Shown in pieces: positions 8,567 through 15,322 of a stretch of DNA of 16,612 bases (position 1 is the stretch's first letter; every line of letters begins with the position of its first letter). The DNA is from an uncultured Lachnobacterium sp. (GTDB lineage Bacteria > Bacillota > Clostridia > Lachnospirales > Lachnospiraceae), in NCBI GenBank assembly GCA_900550545.1, contig URSS01000052.1, positions 1 to 16,612 of the forward strand, read 5' to 3'. Under the pieces are notes generated by a model, which was given only the letters and a program-made list of their open reading frames with translations, made no database searches and was not told the DNA's origin. Position numbers and translations under genes: made by a program.

Positions 8567-8634
8567 TCGGCCCATGAAAAATTTGCCTCCGGCAAATGGG
8601 CCGACGCTACATAATTGTTTTCATAGAAAACAAT
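8567..8634. repeat. Two-hairpin intergenic repeat, copy 2, between aspS and gatC
   Basis: One hairpin is TAATTGTTTTC-ATA-GAAAACAATTA (about 8612-8634). The other is compound: TCGGCCC (8567-8573) pairs with GGGCCGA (8598-8604) around an inner ATTTGCC-TCC-GGCAAAT (8581-8597). CTACAT and the core TTTTCATAGAAAA match copy 1 at the window start, while the stem arms differ but remain complementary. It follows the aspS stop directly and has no U-tract. It may stabilise mRNA ends or tune gatCAB expression inside the operon. Confidence 0.6.
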
Positions 8635-8636
8635 TA

Positions 8637-10382
8637 CTATTGTCTAATCTTTATATGAACTTCACGAAGCTGCTGCTCGGTGACTTCGTTTGGTGCGCCG
8701 CACATCAGATCCTGCGCGTTTCCGTTCATCGGGAATGCGATGACCTCGCGGATGTTTTCTTCGTTGCGTAAAAGCATGATCATACGGTCCACTCCCGGAG
8801 CCATACCTGCGTGTGGCGGTGCTCCGTACTGGAATGCGGTGTATAATGCGCCGAACTTGTTCTTTAACACTTCTTTGTCATAGCCTGCGATCTCGAATGC
8901 TTTTTCCATGATCTGCATGTCATGGTTGCGGACAGCACCGGACGATAACTCTACACCGTTGCAGACAATGTCGTACTGGTATGCCAGGATGTCAAGCGGG
9001 TCCATGGTATTGAGTGCTTCTAAGCCGCCCTGTGGCATGGAGAACGGGTTGTGGGTAAATCCGATCTTCTTCGTCTCCGGATCTCTCTCAAACATTGGGA
9101 AATCGTTGACATAGCAGAAACGGTATGCGTTTTTCTCAATCAGATCCAGTTTCTCGCCGAGTTCGTTTCGGATCATTCCGGCATAGTATGCCGCGCGCTC
9201 CTCTTTGTCTGCCATAAAGAAAATCGTATCGCCAATTTCAAGTCCTGCCAGTGTGCGGAATTCTTCCTTGCAGTCCTCCGGAATAAACTTGTCGATCGGT
9301 CCCTTGTAAGAGCCGTCTTCCAATACTTCCAGATATCCTAAACCACCCATGCCAAGTCCGGTCGCAAATTTCAAAAGTTTCTCATGGAAACCTTTGGACA
9401 TATCCGCATGAACACGGATTGCACGAACAGTTTTTCCGATGAATGGCTTGAACGTACATTTCTGGAAAAAGTCGGTCACATCAATAATACGAAGCGGGTT
9501 GCGCAGATCCGGCTTATCGGAACCAAACTCCAGCATTGCCTGCTTGTAGCTGATGATCGGATACGGCGCTTTTGTGACAACACTTCCTTCCGGTGCGAAT
9601 TTTTCAAATACTGCGGAAAGCACTTCCTCTCCGACAGCAAACACATCTTCCTGCGTTGCAAAACTCATCTCGAAATCGAGCTGGTAAAACTCTCCTGGTG
9701 AACGGTCTGCTCTGGCATCCTCATCACGGAAACATGGAGCAATCTGGAAATATTTATCAAATCCGGATACCATCAGAAGCTGTTTGTACTGCTGCGGAGC
9801 CTGTGGCAGTGCATAAAATTTTCCTTTGTATTTTCTGGAAGGAACAATGTAATCTCTTGCGCCTTCCGGAGAGGATGCACAAAGGATCGGAGTCTGTAAC
9901 TCCAAAAATCCCATCTCTGTCATCTTCTCGCGAAGGTAAGCGATTACCTTAGAACGGAAAATAATGTTATCTTTTACTTTCTGGTTTCTCAAATCCAGAT
10001 AGCGGTATTTCAGACGTACATCCTCATGTACGCTCTTGCTTGTCATGACTTCAAATGGAAGCTGGGAATATACCTCACCAAGAACGGTTACTTCCTTTGC
10101 ATCCAGCTCGATGGTTCCCGTCGGGATCTTCGGGTTGTAAGTTTCCTCGTCTCTTTTTTCAATCAGACCTTCCACGGTGATCGCCTGCTCCTTGCGGATG
10201 CCTTCGAGTAATTTTCCATCGCGGATAACGATCTGCATCACTGCATACATATCGCGAAGATCGATAAAAGATACGCCACCGTGGTCACGGATATTTTCTA
10301 CCCAGCCTGCCACACGGATTGTCTTTCCAATGTCCTGTTCGCTTACCTGATTCAGTGTTACGTCTCTGTAAATGTTGCTCAT
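8637..10382 (-). CDS. aspS: Aspartyl-tRNA synthetase, probably non-discriminating
   Basis: A 581-residue class II synthetase of the bacterial AspRS type. The domains are an N-terminal OB-fold anticodon domain (about 1-110), a catalytic core with motif 2 around FRDEDARADRSPGEFYQLDFE (about 218-238), an inserted GAD-type domain (about 280-400) and motif 3 GVDRMIMLL (from 530). His34 in IRDHGG occupies the anticodon-domain position that is Leu in discriminating E. coli AspRS and His in the non-discriminating P. aeruginosa enzyme. The co-operonic gatCAB genes fit an enzyme that also makes Asp-tRNA(Asn) for later amidation. The start follows AAAGGAG. Expression should be set by the T-box leader upstream. 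The family is certain; the charging specificity is inferred from one residue and context. Confidence 0.96.
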   Translation of the reverse strand: MSNIYRDVTLNQVSEQDIGKTIRVAGWVENIRDHGGVSFIDLRDMYAVMQIVIRDGKLLEGIRKEQAITVEGLIEKRDEETYNPKIPTGTIELDAKEVTVLGEVYSQLPFEVMTSKSVHEDVRLKYRYLDLRNQKVKDNIIFRSKVIAYLREKMTEMGFLELQTPILCASSPEGARDYIVPSRKYKGKFYALPQAPQQYKQLLMVSGFDKYFQIAPCFRDEDARADRSPGEFYQLDFEMSFATQEDVFAVGEEVLSAVFEKFAPEGSVVTKAPYPIISYKQAMLEFGSDKPDLRNPLRIIDVTDFFQKCTFKPFIGKTVRAIRVHADMSKGFHEKLLKFATGLGMGGLGYLEVLEDGSYKGPIDKFIPEDCKEEFRTLAGLEIGDTIFFMADKEERAAYYAGMIRNELGEKLDLIEKNAYRFCYVNDFPMFERDPETKKIGFTHNPFSMPQGGLEALNTMDPLDILAYQYDIVCNGVELSSGAVRNHDMQIMEKAFEIAGYDKEVLKNKFGALYTAFQYGAPPHAGMAPGVDRMIMLLRNEENIREVIAFPMNGNAQDLMCGAPNEVTEQQLREVHIKIRQ

Positions 10383-10443
10383 ATCGTCTACTCCTTTTCT
10401 TCTCCGAGGCTTCTCTTCTGCGACATCGGGATTTCTCCTGAAA

Positions 10444-10484
10444 CAAAAAAGAAGCCCCGGAATACTTGATTTGTATTCCGGGGC
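10444..10484 (-). terminator. Regulated terminator of the aspS T-box leader
   Basis: A perfect 12-bp stem, GCCCCGGAATAC / GTATTCCGGGGC (10454-10465 and 10473-10484), with a 7-base loop, followed on the minus strand by TTCTTTTTT. It lies directly after the T-box sequence and about 60 bases before the aspS start. This is the expected place for the terminator that competes with the antiterminator. Confidence 0.93.
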
Positions 10485-10745
10485 GAATAATTCAGATTAT
10501 CCGCGGTACCACCCGCATTGAAAAATGAGAAAACTCATCTTCCCTCTCTTACGCGTAACGTGCGCTCACGTACGAACCTACTTTCTCATTCCGTTTTAAA
10601 AACGTCCTGTCCATGTTCAATTCGTCTGCTCCGGCAGTGTTCCCGTTCTTATCTCTTTCAAACAGCGCTCTCAGTCGGTGACGCTGTATTCCTGTCGACG
10701 TCTGATAAGAAGAGTCTCCATCCACGCATTTATGTGTTTCTCTTG
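10444..10745 (-). promoter_or_regulatory. T-box riboswitch controlling aspS-gatCAB
   Basis: The diagnostic T-box sequence GCGGGTGGTACCGCGG is at 10501-10516 on the minus strand, followed by a strong terminator. Further upstream are a Stem I-like region with GAGAGCGCTG, a stem II-like CGTACGTG/CACGTTACG (about 10554-10575) and a stem III-like GATGAG/CTCAT. The best specifier candidate is GAC (10609-10611) in GAACATGGACAGG, matching Asp. AAC (10615-10617) nearby would be Asn but sits less well. Family knowledge: uncharged cognate tRNA pairs at the specifier and at the UGGU bulge, so the antiterminator forms and the operon is read. This leader fills most of the 433-base gap between dinB and aspS. 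Confidence 0.93.
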
Positions 10746-10751
10746 TAATTT

Positions 10752-10780
10752 GTTTTATCACACAATTTATTCGATTGCAA
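10752..10780 (-). promoter_or_regulatory. Candidate promoter for the aspS T-box transcript
   Basis: TTGCAA (10775-10780), 17 bases, then TAAAAC (10752-10757) on the minus strand, placed just ahead of the T-box leader. An alternative pair, TTGATT and TAAATT, lies about 10 bases upstream. The region between 10786 and 10815 shows nothing else recognisable. Confidence 0.45.
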
Positions 10781-10815
10781 GAAAAAAATCAAAAATACTA
10801 CTTAAGGGTAATTTT

Positions 10816-12036
10816 TTATACTTCCTTTATACCAGTATCTGTCTCTTTCTGCTTTGTTAAATCCGATGCCCGTTGTACGGCTCCGGAACCGAAACGCATC
10901 CTGATTGAATCCATCGCTTTGTCCAGTTTCTCCAGCTTGGCATAATCCGTATCATCAAACAACGACATCTGCCGTCCCATATCTTCTCTGGATACTTTTG
11001 TGGTTGAAACGCCCAGCAGGCGAATGGGTGTGCCATCCCACATTTCATCAAACAGCTGGCACACGGTATCAAAAATTTCTTTCGTAATATTGGTCGCTGC
11101 CGGAAGTGCACACTGATGCGATGCACGGGTAAGATCATTGAAACGAATCTGTACGGTCACGGTCTCCACGCGCACATCGTCCTGACGTATCCGCTGACAA
11201 ACCTGATCCGTCAGCCGGCGCAACACACTTTTGGCTTCCGCCCCGCTTGTGACATCAAACGATAAGGTCGTAGAATTGCTGTATCCTTTTGCGTCCGCAG
11301 GCTCGATTTCTACCGGCGAATCATCGATGCCATTTGCATAACGCCACAGAACTTCCCCGTGCTTTTTTAACACGCGCGAAAGGACCTGCGGATCCGTGTG
11401 TGCCAGATCCCCAATCGTGCGGATGCCCAATGACCAGAGCCTGCGCTCCGCTGCTTTTCCCACAAAAAATAAATCCCGCACCGGAAGGATCCACATTTTC
11501 TGCTCGATTTCCTCCGGAAAAAGCGTATGTACCCGGTCGGGTTTTTGAAAATCGCTGGCCATTTTTGCCAGAAGCTTGTTGGATGACACGCCGATATTTA
11601 CGGTAAAGCCAAGTTCCTCATAAATCTGTTTTCGTATGCGATGTGCTGCCTCCACCGGTGTTCCAAACAATCGGCCACTACCTGTCATATCCACAAACGC
11701 CTCGTCCACACTAAACTGCTCGATCACATCCGAATACTGCTGCAGGATGGCAATAAATGCGTGCGACTGCTCCCGGTACATCTGATGATGCGGTTTGACA
11801 AGTGTCAGATCCAGGCATTTGCGCAAAGCATCCACGACCGGCTCTCCTGTCGTCACGCCGTACTTTTTTGCCGGGATAGACTTCGCAAGAATCACACCGT
11901 GGCGGGTTTCGATATCACCGCCCACCGCCGCCGGAATCTCCCGCAAGTCAACCGTTTCTCCCGCTTTTAACCGCGCAACTGCTTCCCATGATAAATATGC
12001 GCTGTTTACATCAATATGAAAAACAATGCGGTCCAT
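10816..12036 (-). CDS. dinB: Y-family DNA polymerase (DinB / Pol IV type)
   Basis: A 406-residue translesion polymerase of the UmuC/DinB family that copies past damaged bases. Catalytic acidic residues are D9 (in FHIDVNSAY), D111 and E112 (in QFSVDEAF). Y14 is at or near the steric-gate position. A helix-hairpin-helix-like region around TIGDLAHTDPQVLSRVL and the C-terminal little-finger domain follow. RQMSLFDD (about 355-361) fits a sliding-clamp binding motif. The start lies one base after the stop of the preceding gene (TAA-T-ATG), and no GGAGG-like site precedes it, so translation is probably coupled. It is the last gene of a three-gene unit. DinB versus a close paralogue cannot be settled here. 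Confidence 0.9.
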   Translation of the reverse strand: MDRIVFHIDVNSAYLSWEAVARLKAGETVDLREIPAAVGGDIETRHGVILAKSIPAKKYGVTTGEPVVDALRKCLDLTLVKPHHQMYREQSHAFIAILQQYSDVIEQFSVDEAFVDMTGSGRLFGTPVEAAHRIRKQIYEELGFTVNIGVSSNKLLAKMASDFQKPDRVHTLFPEEIEQKMWILPVRDLFFVGKAAERRLWSLGIRTIGDLAHTDPQVLSRVLKKHGEVLWRYANGIDDSPVEIEPADAKGYSNSTTLSFDVTSGAEAKSVLRRLTDQVCQRIRQDDVRVETVTVQIRFNDLTRASHQCALPAATNITKEIFDTVCQLFDEMWDGTPIRLLGVSTTKVSREDMGRQMSLFDDTDYAKLEKLDKAMDSIRMRFGSGAVQRASDLTKQKETDTGIKEV

Positions 12037-12037
12037 A

Positions 12038-12493
12038 TTACAGATTTATAAACAGATTCCAAGATTCGTAATCCCCGCTTCCTGCAACCTTGAGTTCGTA
12101 CGTTCTCTCATTGTTTCCATCGATAACGAATGCATATACGCCATTCTCCAGTTTCACCTCAAAAATGGTTCCGTCCACCAGTGCATCTGAAATCTTATCA
12201 TATTCTTCCTTCTCTACCTCGCGGTCCTCCACCGTCTTCTGCAGATTGCCATCTGCATCATAAGTATTAAAACCTTCTTCCACAACGGAAATAATTTCTG
12301 CACCCTCAATCTTGAACAGCATTCCATTCGTGCGCATCGTGCGGATGTCCCGATTAAAGGAATTCTCCGGCAGAATTTTGACATTGTCAATCACGATATG
12401 AAACATTTTTCCGAGCAGCTGAATATCACCGACAACTGCCTCTGCAAAATCAAAATGATTCAACTCATTCACTGCATTATATTTGTAATCCAT
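12038..12493 (-). CDS. Uncharacterised protein between phosphatase and Y-family polymerase
   Basis: I do not recognise this 151-residue protein. It is acidic, without signal peptide, membrane segment or cysteine-rich motif, and its alternating hydrophobic pattern suggests a mostly beta fold. Visible segments include FHIVIDNVKILPENSF, a turn-like YDADGN, and a C-terminal GVYAFVIDGNNERTYELKV. The start at 12493 is supported by CGAGGACAG upstream. Its stop is one base before the polymerase start, and the phosphatase stop is 48 bases upstream, so it belongs to the same unit. The tight coupling suggests it is made together with the polymerase, but no function can be given. Confidence 0.8.
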   Translation of the reverse strand: MDYKYNAVNELNHFDFAEAVVGDIQLLGKMFHIVIDNVKILPENSFNRDIRTMRTNGMLFKIEGAEIISVVEEGFNTYDADGNLQKTVEDREVEKEEYDKISDALVDGTIFEVKLENGVYAFVIDGNNERTYELKVAGSGDYESWNLFINL

Positions 12494-12541
12494 TGGTCTG
12501 TCCTCGTTCTTTCTGTTTTGTCAAGTAACGACTGTCTTGCC

Positions 12542-13060
12542 TTACTTTTCCGGGATTTCAACGTCTGCTGAAAGTTCCCCCTTCTGTTGTAAATAATACA
12601 GGAATCCTCTGCATCCTGCAACCACATCTTCGTAAGTCTCGTCAAAGTTTCCGGTGTACCATGGATCTGCAACATCCCGCGCCTCGGTAAATCGCTGCGT
12701 CTCTTCATAATCGGCAAACGAAAGCATCTTGTAGATTTTATTCTGACTATCCGTGCCGCCTGCGATCCTTGTCATGTTTCTTATGTTGGCACTGTCCATG
12801 CCGATCAGATAATCATAATAAATATAATCGTCGCGTGTCATCTGGCGCGCCCGGTGCGGCACGAGTGGAATGTTTTCTTCGTATAATTTATTTTTTGTGC
12901 CGTAGTGTGGCGGATTGCCAATCTCCTCACGGCTGGTCGCAGCGGAGTCAATCTCGAACTGGTTGTCGAGGTGCAGCTGGTGGACCAGGTGGGTGAGGAC
13001 GCTTTCGGCCATGGTGCTGCGGCAGATGTTGCCGTGGCAGATGAATAGTACTTTTATCAT
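12542..13060 (-). CDS. Low-molecular-weight protein-tyrosine phosphatase
   Basis: A 172-residue cytoplasmic phosphatase that removes phosphate from protein tyrosine (or arginine) residues. The P-loop CHGNICRS is at residues 8-15, giving nucleophile C8 and R14. The general acid is D132 in ADPWYTGNFDETY. Length and order match the family. I chose MIKVLFICHGN at 13060 because homologues start just before the P-loop. An in-frame GTG at 13087 would add nine odd residues. AGGTAG about nine bases upstream is a modest ribosome binding site and lies partly within an inverted repeat. It is the first gene of the unit with the unknown protein and the polymerase. There is no kinase or capsule gene nearby to name its target. 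Confidence 0.9.
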   Translation of the reverse strand: MIKVLFICHGNICRSTMAESVLTHLVHQLHLDNQFEIDSAATSREEIGNPPHYGTKNKLYEENIPLVPHRARQMTRDDYIYYDYLIGMDSANIRNMTRIAGGTDSQNKIYKMLSFADYEETQRFTEARDVADPWYTGNFDETYEDVVAGCRGFLYYLQQKGELSADVEIPEK

Positions 13061-13064
13061 TATA

Positions 13065-13084
13065 TTACTACCTGTTAGTAGTAA
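13065..13084. promoter_or_regulatory. Inverted repeat over the phosphatase ribosome binding region
   Basis: TTACTAC (13065-13071), 6 bases, GTAGTAA (13078-13084). A further TTACTAC half-site occurs at 13097-13103. It could be a repressor operator or an mRNA hairpin that hides the AGGTAG translation signal. Confidence 0.4.
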
Positions 13085-13127
13085 CACCTCAAAGTCTTAC
13101 TACTTAGAATGCTACACTAAATTTTAC

Positions 13128-13156
13128 AAAAAAAAGAACCCGACGCATCAGGTTCT
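13128..13156 (-). terminator. Rho-independent terminator between the Abi gene and the phosphatase
   Basis: On the minus strand AGAACCTGA-TGCG-TCGGGTTCT forms a 9-bp stem (13135-13156, one G-T pair) followed by TTTTTTTT (13128-13135). It ends transcripts from the element side, or acts as an attenuator for the phosphatase unit if the promoter at 13199-13227 is real. Confidence 0.85.
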
Positions 13157-13198
13157 CCTAGGTGTAATCCGAAGACATCCACCGCAATTCTTATATAT

Positions 13199-13227
13199 AA
13201 TATACTACTTCTGCATAAAATATGCAA
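13199..13227 (-). promoter_or_regulatory. Candidate promoter just after the Abi gene
   Basis: TTGCAT (13222-13227), 17 bases, TATATT (13199-13204) on the minus strand, lying between the Abi stop and the terminator. The surrounding DNA is very AT-rich, so chance matches are likely. A small hairpin, GCATA-TTT-TATGC (13213-13225), overlaps the -35. If used, it would start a transcript of about 65 bases ending at 13128. Confidence 0.35.
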
Positions 13228-13232
13228 GAATT

Positions 13233-14201
13233 TTATGATTTGCTAATGAATTTTTGTAAGGCATTCATATTAGGTCTATGCTGTGTACCAACCACCTGAT
13301 TATAAATGTTAATTGGCAATTCATTTCTCAAATACTCTGTCTGCTGTTGATACGAAGCAACAAACTGCTTACAAGCAGTTTTAGTTTCGCCCATCTTTCT
13401 AAGGAAATATGTAATCATGATAATATACGCATCCATATATTTGAAATCAATATTAGAAATCCCTACTTCAGTTTCAAGCAGAGTAACAAGACGCTGATCA
13501 ATCTTACCAGTTTTAAATCTAGTATCGAAAATCACATTGTTATGAGCAATTGCATTTCGCAAATCTTTAACTGTAAATATAAAGAACTTTGTGTTCATGC
13601 CATCTGAATCTAAATTAGTTGGGAGCTTCATTATATTTGAAACATAAAGCTTAACATTTGTACAGGCACAATCATATAAAGTTCCAAACTCACCAAGCGC
13701 TAAAGTTTCAAATATTGCCCAAACAGGTATTGTAATATCATTATTAAAGAAATGTGCTACCACACTTCTCTTATTATAGTCACGAACAAGAGCAGCATTT
13801 ATTTTTCCTTTTAGATTCATTCTCTTCGTGTACTCTGTTTTATATGCACGGCTCCCCGGAGTATAATTTCTATATGCTGTTAATGATTTATTGTAAATAA
13901 CATCAAAATTCTCAGATTTGCTATCTGCCAATAAAGCCTCAATAACATAACTCTTCAATGCATTTTCTATAAACATTACCTTAGGATAAAGAACTGTTTT
14001 AAGTCGCATATCATATTTATTCAGTGCTATAATTTCATCCAAAGAGCTAAAATTAACACGGTTAGTATCCTCTCGAATAAATCTATATCCCTTAAATCCA
14101 TGATAATAGCCCATATTTCTAAGTGCTTGTGTCTGTGAGCTTTTAACATTGATATGGTGTGTATTACGTAAATATTTCATCAACTGGTAAATTGATAACA
14201 T
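13233..14201 (-). CDS. Abi_2-family abortive infection protein with HEPN-type motif
   Basis: A 322-residue protein of the AbiD/AbiF (Abi_2) group, anti-phage proteins that stop growth or kill the cell on infection. The N-terminus has LMKYLRNTHHINVKSSQ followed by YYHGFKGYRF, and mid-protein has PVWAIFETLALGEF, both typical of the group. RNAIAH (215-220) fits the R-x4-6-H ribonuclease motif of HEPN domains, pointing to RNA cleavage. I chose the start at 14201 because AGAAGG lies six bases upstream; an ATG at 14249 lies upstream of the -10 element. The gene is markedly more AT-rich than the chromosomal genes to its left. It has its own promoter directly after the integrase terminator, so it looks like independently expressed cargo at the element edge. 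No antitoxin gene accompanies it. Confidence 0.85.
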   Translation of the reverse strand: MLSIYQLMKYLRNTHHINVKSSQTQALRNMGYYHGFKGYRFIREDTNRVNFSSLDEIIALNKYDMRLKTVLYPKVMFIENALKSYVIEALLADSKSENFDVIYNKSLTAYRNYTPGSRAYKTEYTKRMNLKGKINAALVRDYNKRSVVAHFFNNDITIPVWAIFETLALGEFGTLYDCACTNVKLYVSNIMKLPTNLDSDGMNTKFFIFTVKDLRNAIAHNNVIFDTRFKTGKIDQRLVTLLETEVGISNIDFKYMDAYIIMITYFLRKMGETKTACKQFVASYQQQTEYLRNELPINIYNQVVGTQHRPNMNALQKFISKS

Positions 14202-14232
14202 GTATAACCTTCTTTCATCATTTATAAGGTTT

Positions 14233-14261
14233 ATTATAGCACCAAACACTTACTTTTTCCA
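14233..14261 (-). promoter_or_regulatory. Promoter of the Abi_2 gene
   Basis: TGGAAA (14256-14261), 17 bases, perfect TATAAT (14233-14238) on the minus strand, giving a predicted leader of about 25 bases. It lies between the integrase terminator and the Abi start. Confidence 0.68.
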
Positions 14262-14264
14262 CAG

Positions 14265-14293
14265 AAAAAACGCCCCAGCCTAAGCCGGAGCGT
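14265..14293 (-). terminator. Rho-independent terminator after the integrase
   Basis: ACGCTCCGGC-TTAG-GCTGGGGCGT on the minus strand (14270-14293), a 10-bp stem with two G-T pairs, followed by TTTTTT (14265-14270). It begins 15 bases after the integrase stop and isolates the Abi gene. Confidence 0.88.
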
Positions 14294-14308
14294 CATCTCT
14301 TTTCCATA

Positions 14309-15304
14309 TTAAACTACCTTAAACATCTTCTGCGACATCGGTTTCTCTTTCTTCTGCTCAACCTCCGCCTGTGCCTTCCTAAACTCTTCCATCCGCTTCA
14401 ATTCTTCCTCAGCATCATCGAATCCGATATGCGTGTACACATTCATTGTGACCGATATATCCGAATGCCCCATGAGGTACTGCAGCGTCTTTGGATTCAT
14501 TCCCGATTTTGCCATATTCGAGCAATAGGTGTGTCGGCATACATGAGGTGTAATATTTGGCATCTGTACTCGGTAAATGTCATTGTATCTACCGACCATA
14601 TGATTGAATCGATGTTGCCAATGCATTGCAACAAGTGGCATTCCATTATCATCGTAAAATAGAAATCCGCTATATCCGTCTATAGATTTCTCCACTTTCG
14701 GTGCATTTCTATCCTCAATGATTGCCTGAAACATTTGTGCCACATCCTCTGTAATCGGCAACACTCTTGTTCCTGCATCCGTCTTTGTGGTTTCTATGGT
14801 ATACCGCATATCCGATGTTCTCTGCAACTGGTGGTCAATATTTACAGTTCTGTTCTCAAGATCAATGTCCTTTAGTGTCAATCCACAAAATTCCGATATT
14901 CGCATTCCTGTATGAAATAATATGTACACTACTTCATAGTATTTACAGTACACCACATCGTCATGCACAAACTTAAGGAACTTTCTCATCTGGTCTTTTG
15001 TGATTGCCTCTCTTATAACTGCATCATTTACCAATACTCCGGCAAGCTGAAATCCGAATGGATTCTTTAACAGAATGTCATCATCCACCGCCATCTGAAA
15101 GGCTGGTCGCAGCACTCCCCGAATGGTATGAATGGAACTGTAGCTTTTGCCATCTTCCTGCTGCAATTTGATAAGAAACAGCTTTGCATCGGAAGTTTTC
15201 ACACTTCGTATCGTCTTTTTTCCAAATGCTTCCTTTGCAAGTAATCTCTGTACTGTAACATATCCCTGTTTTGCGCTTTGCCTTACTCCTGTCTTTGTTT
15301 TCAA
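14309..15304 (-). CDS. Core-binding and catalytic fragment of the integrase
   Basis: The open part after the TGA contains the SAM-like domain and the whole tyrosine recombinase fold. Motifs are HTGMRISEF, TTKTDAGTR, PHVCRHTY, LMGHSDIS and nucleophile Tyr in VYTH (Y290 of this fragment). The only plausible first codon is TTG at 15304, which lacks a ribosome binding site, so separate translation is doubtful. Production is more likely to need read-through of the TGA. Confidence 0.55.
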   Translation of the reverse strand: MKTKTGVRQSAKQGYVTVQRLLAKEAFGKKTIRSVKTSDAKLFLIKLQQEDGKSYSSIHTIRGVLRPAFQMAVDDDILLKNPFGFQLAGVLVNDAVIREAITKDQMRKFLKFVHDDVVYCKYYEVVYILFHTGMRISEFCGLTLKDIDLENRTVNIDHQLQRTSDMRYTIETTKTDAGTRVLPITEDVAQMFQAIIEDRNAPKVEKSIDGYSGFLFYDDNGMPLVAMHWQHRFNHMVGRYNDIYRVQMPNITPHVCRHTYCSNMAKSGMNPKTLQYLMGHSDISVTMNVYTHIGFDDAEEELKRMEEFRKAQAEVEQKKEKPMSQKMFKVV

Positions 15305-15322
15305 ATATCGGTCTACCAGTTC

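Noticed and set aside
10549..10761. Short minus-strand open frame inside the T-box leader
   Set aside because: The bases are explained by the T-box stems, and the peptide has no recognisable pattern.
13061..13087. GTG start nine codons upstream for the phosphatase
   Set aside because: The extra residues come from the inverted repeat and are absent at family N-termini, which begin just before the P-loop.
13133..13200. Possible tRNA 3' end as integration target
   Set aside because: No cloverleaf or T-arm could be built. The GC-rich part is a terminator hairpin with a T-run.
14202..14249. Upstream ATG for the Abi gene
   Set aside because: It lies upstream of the TATAAT at 14233-14238, so it would not be on the predicted transcript.
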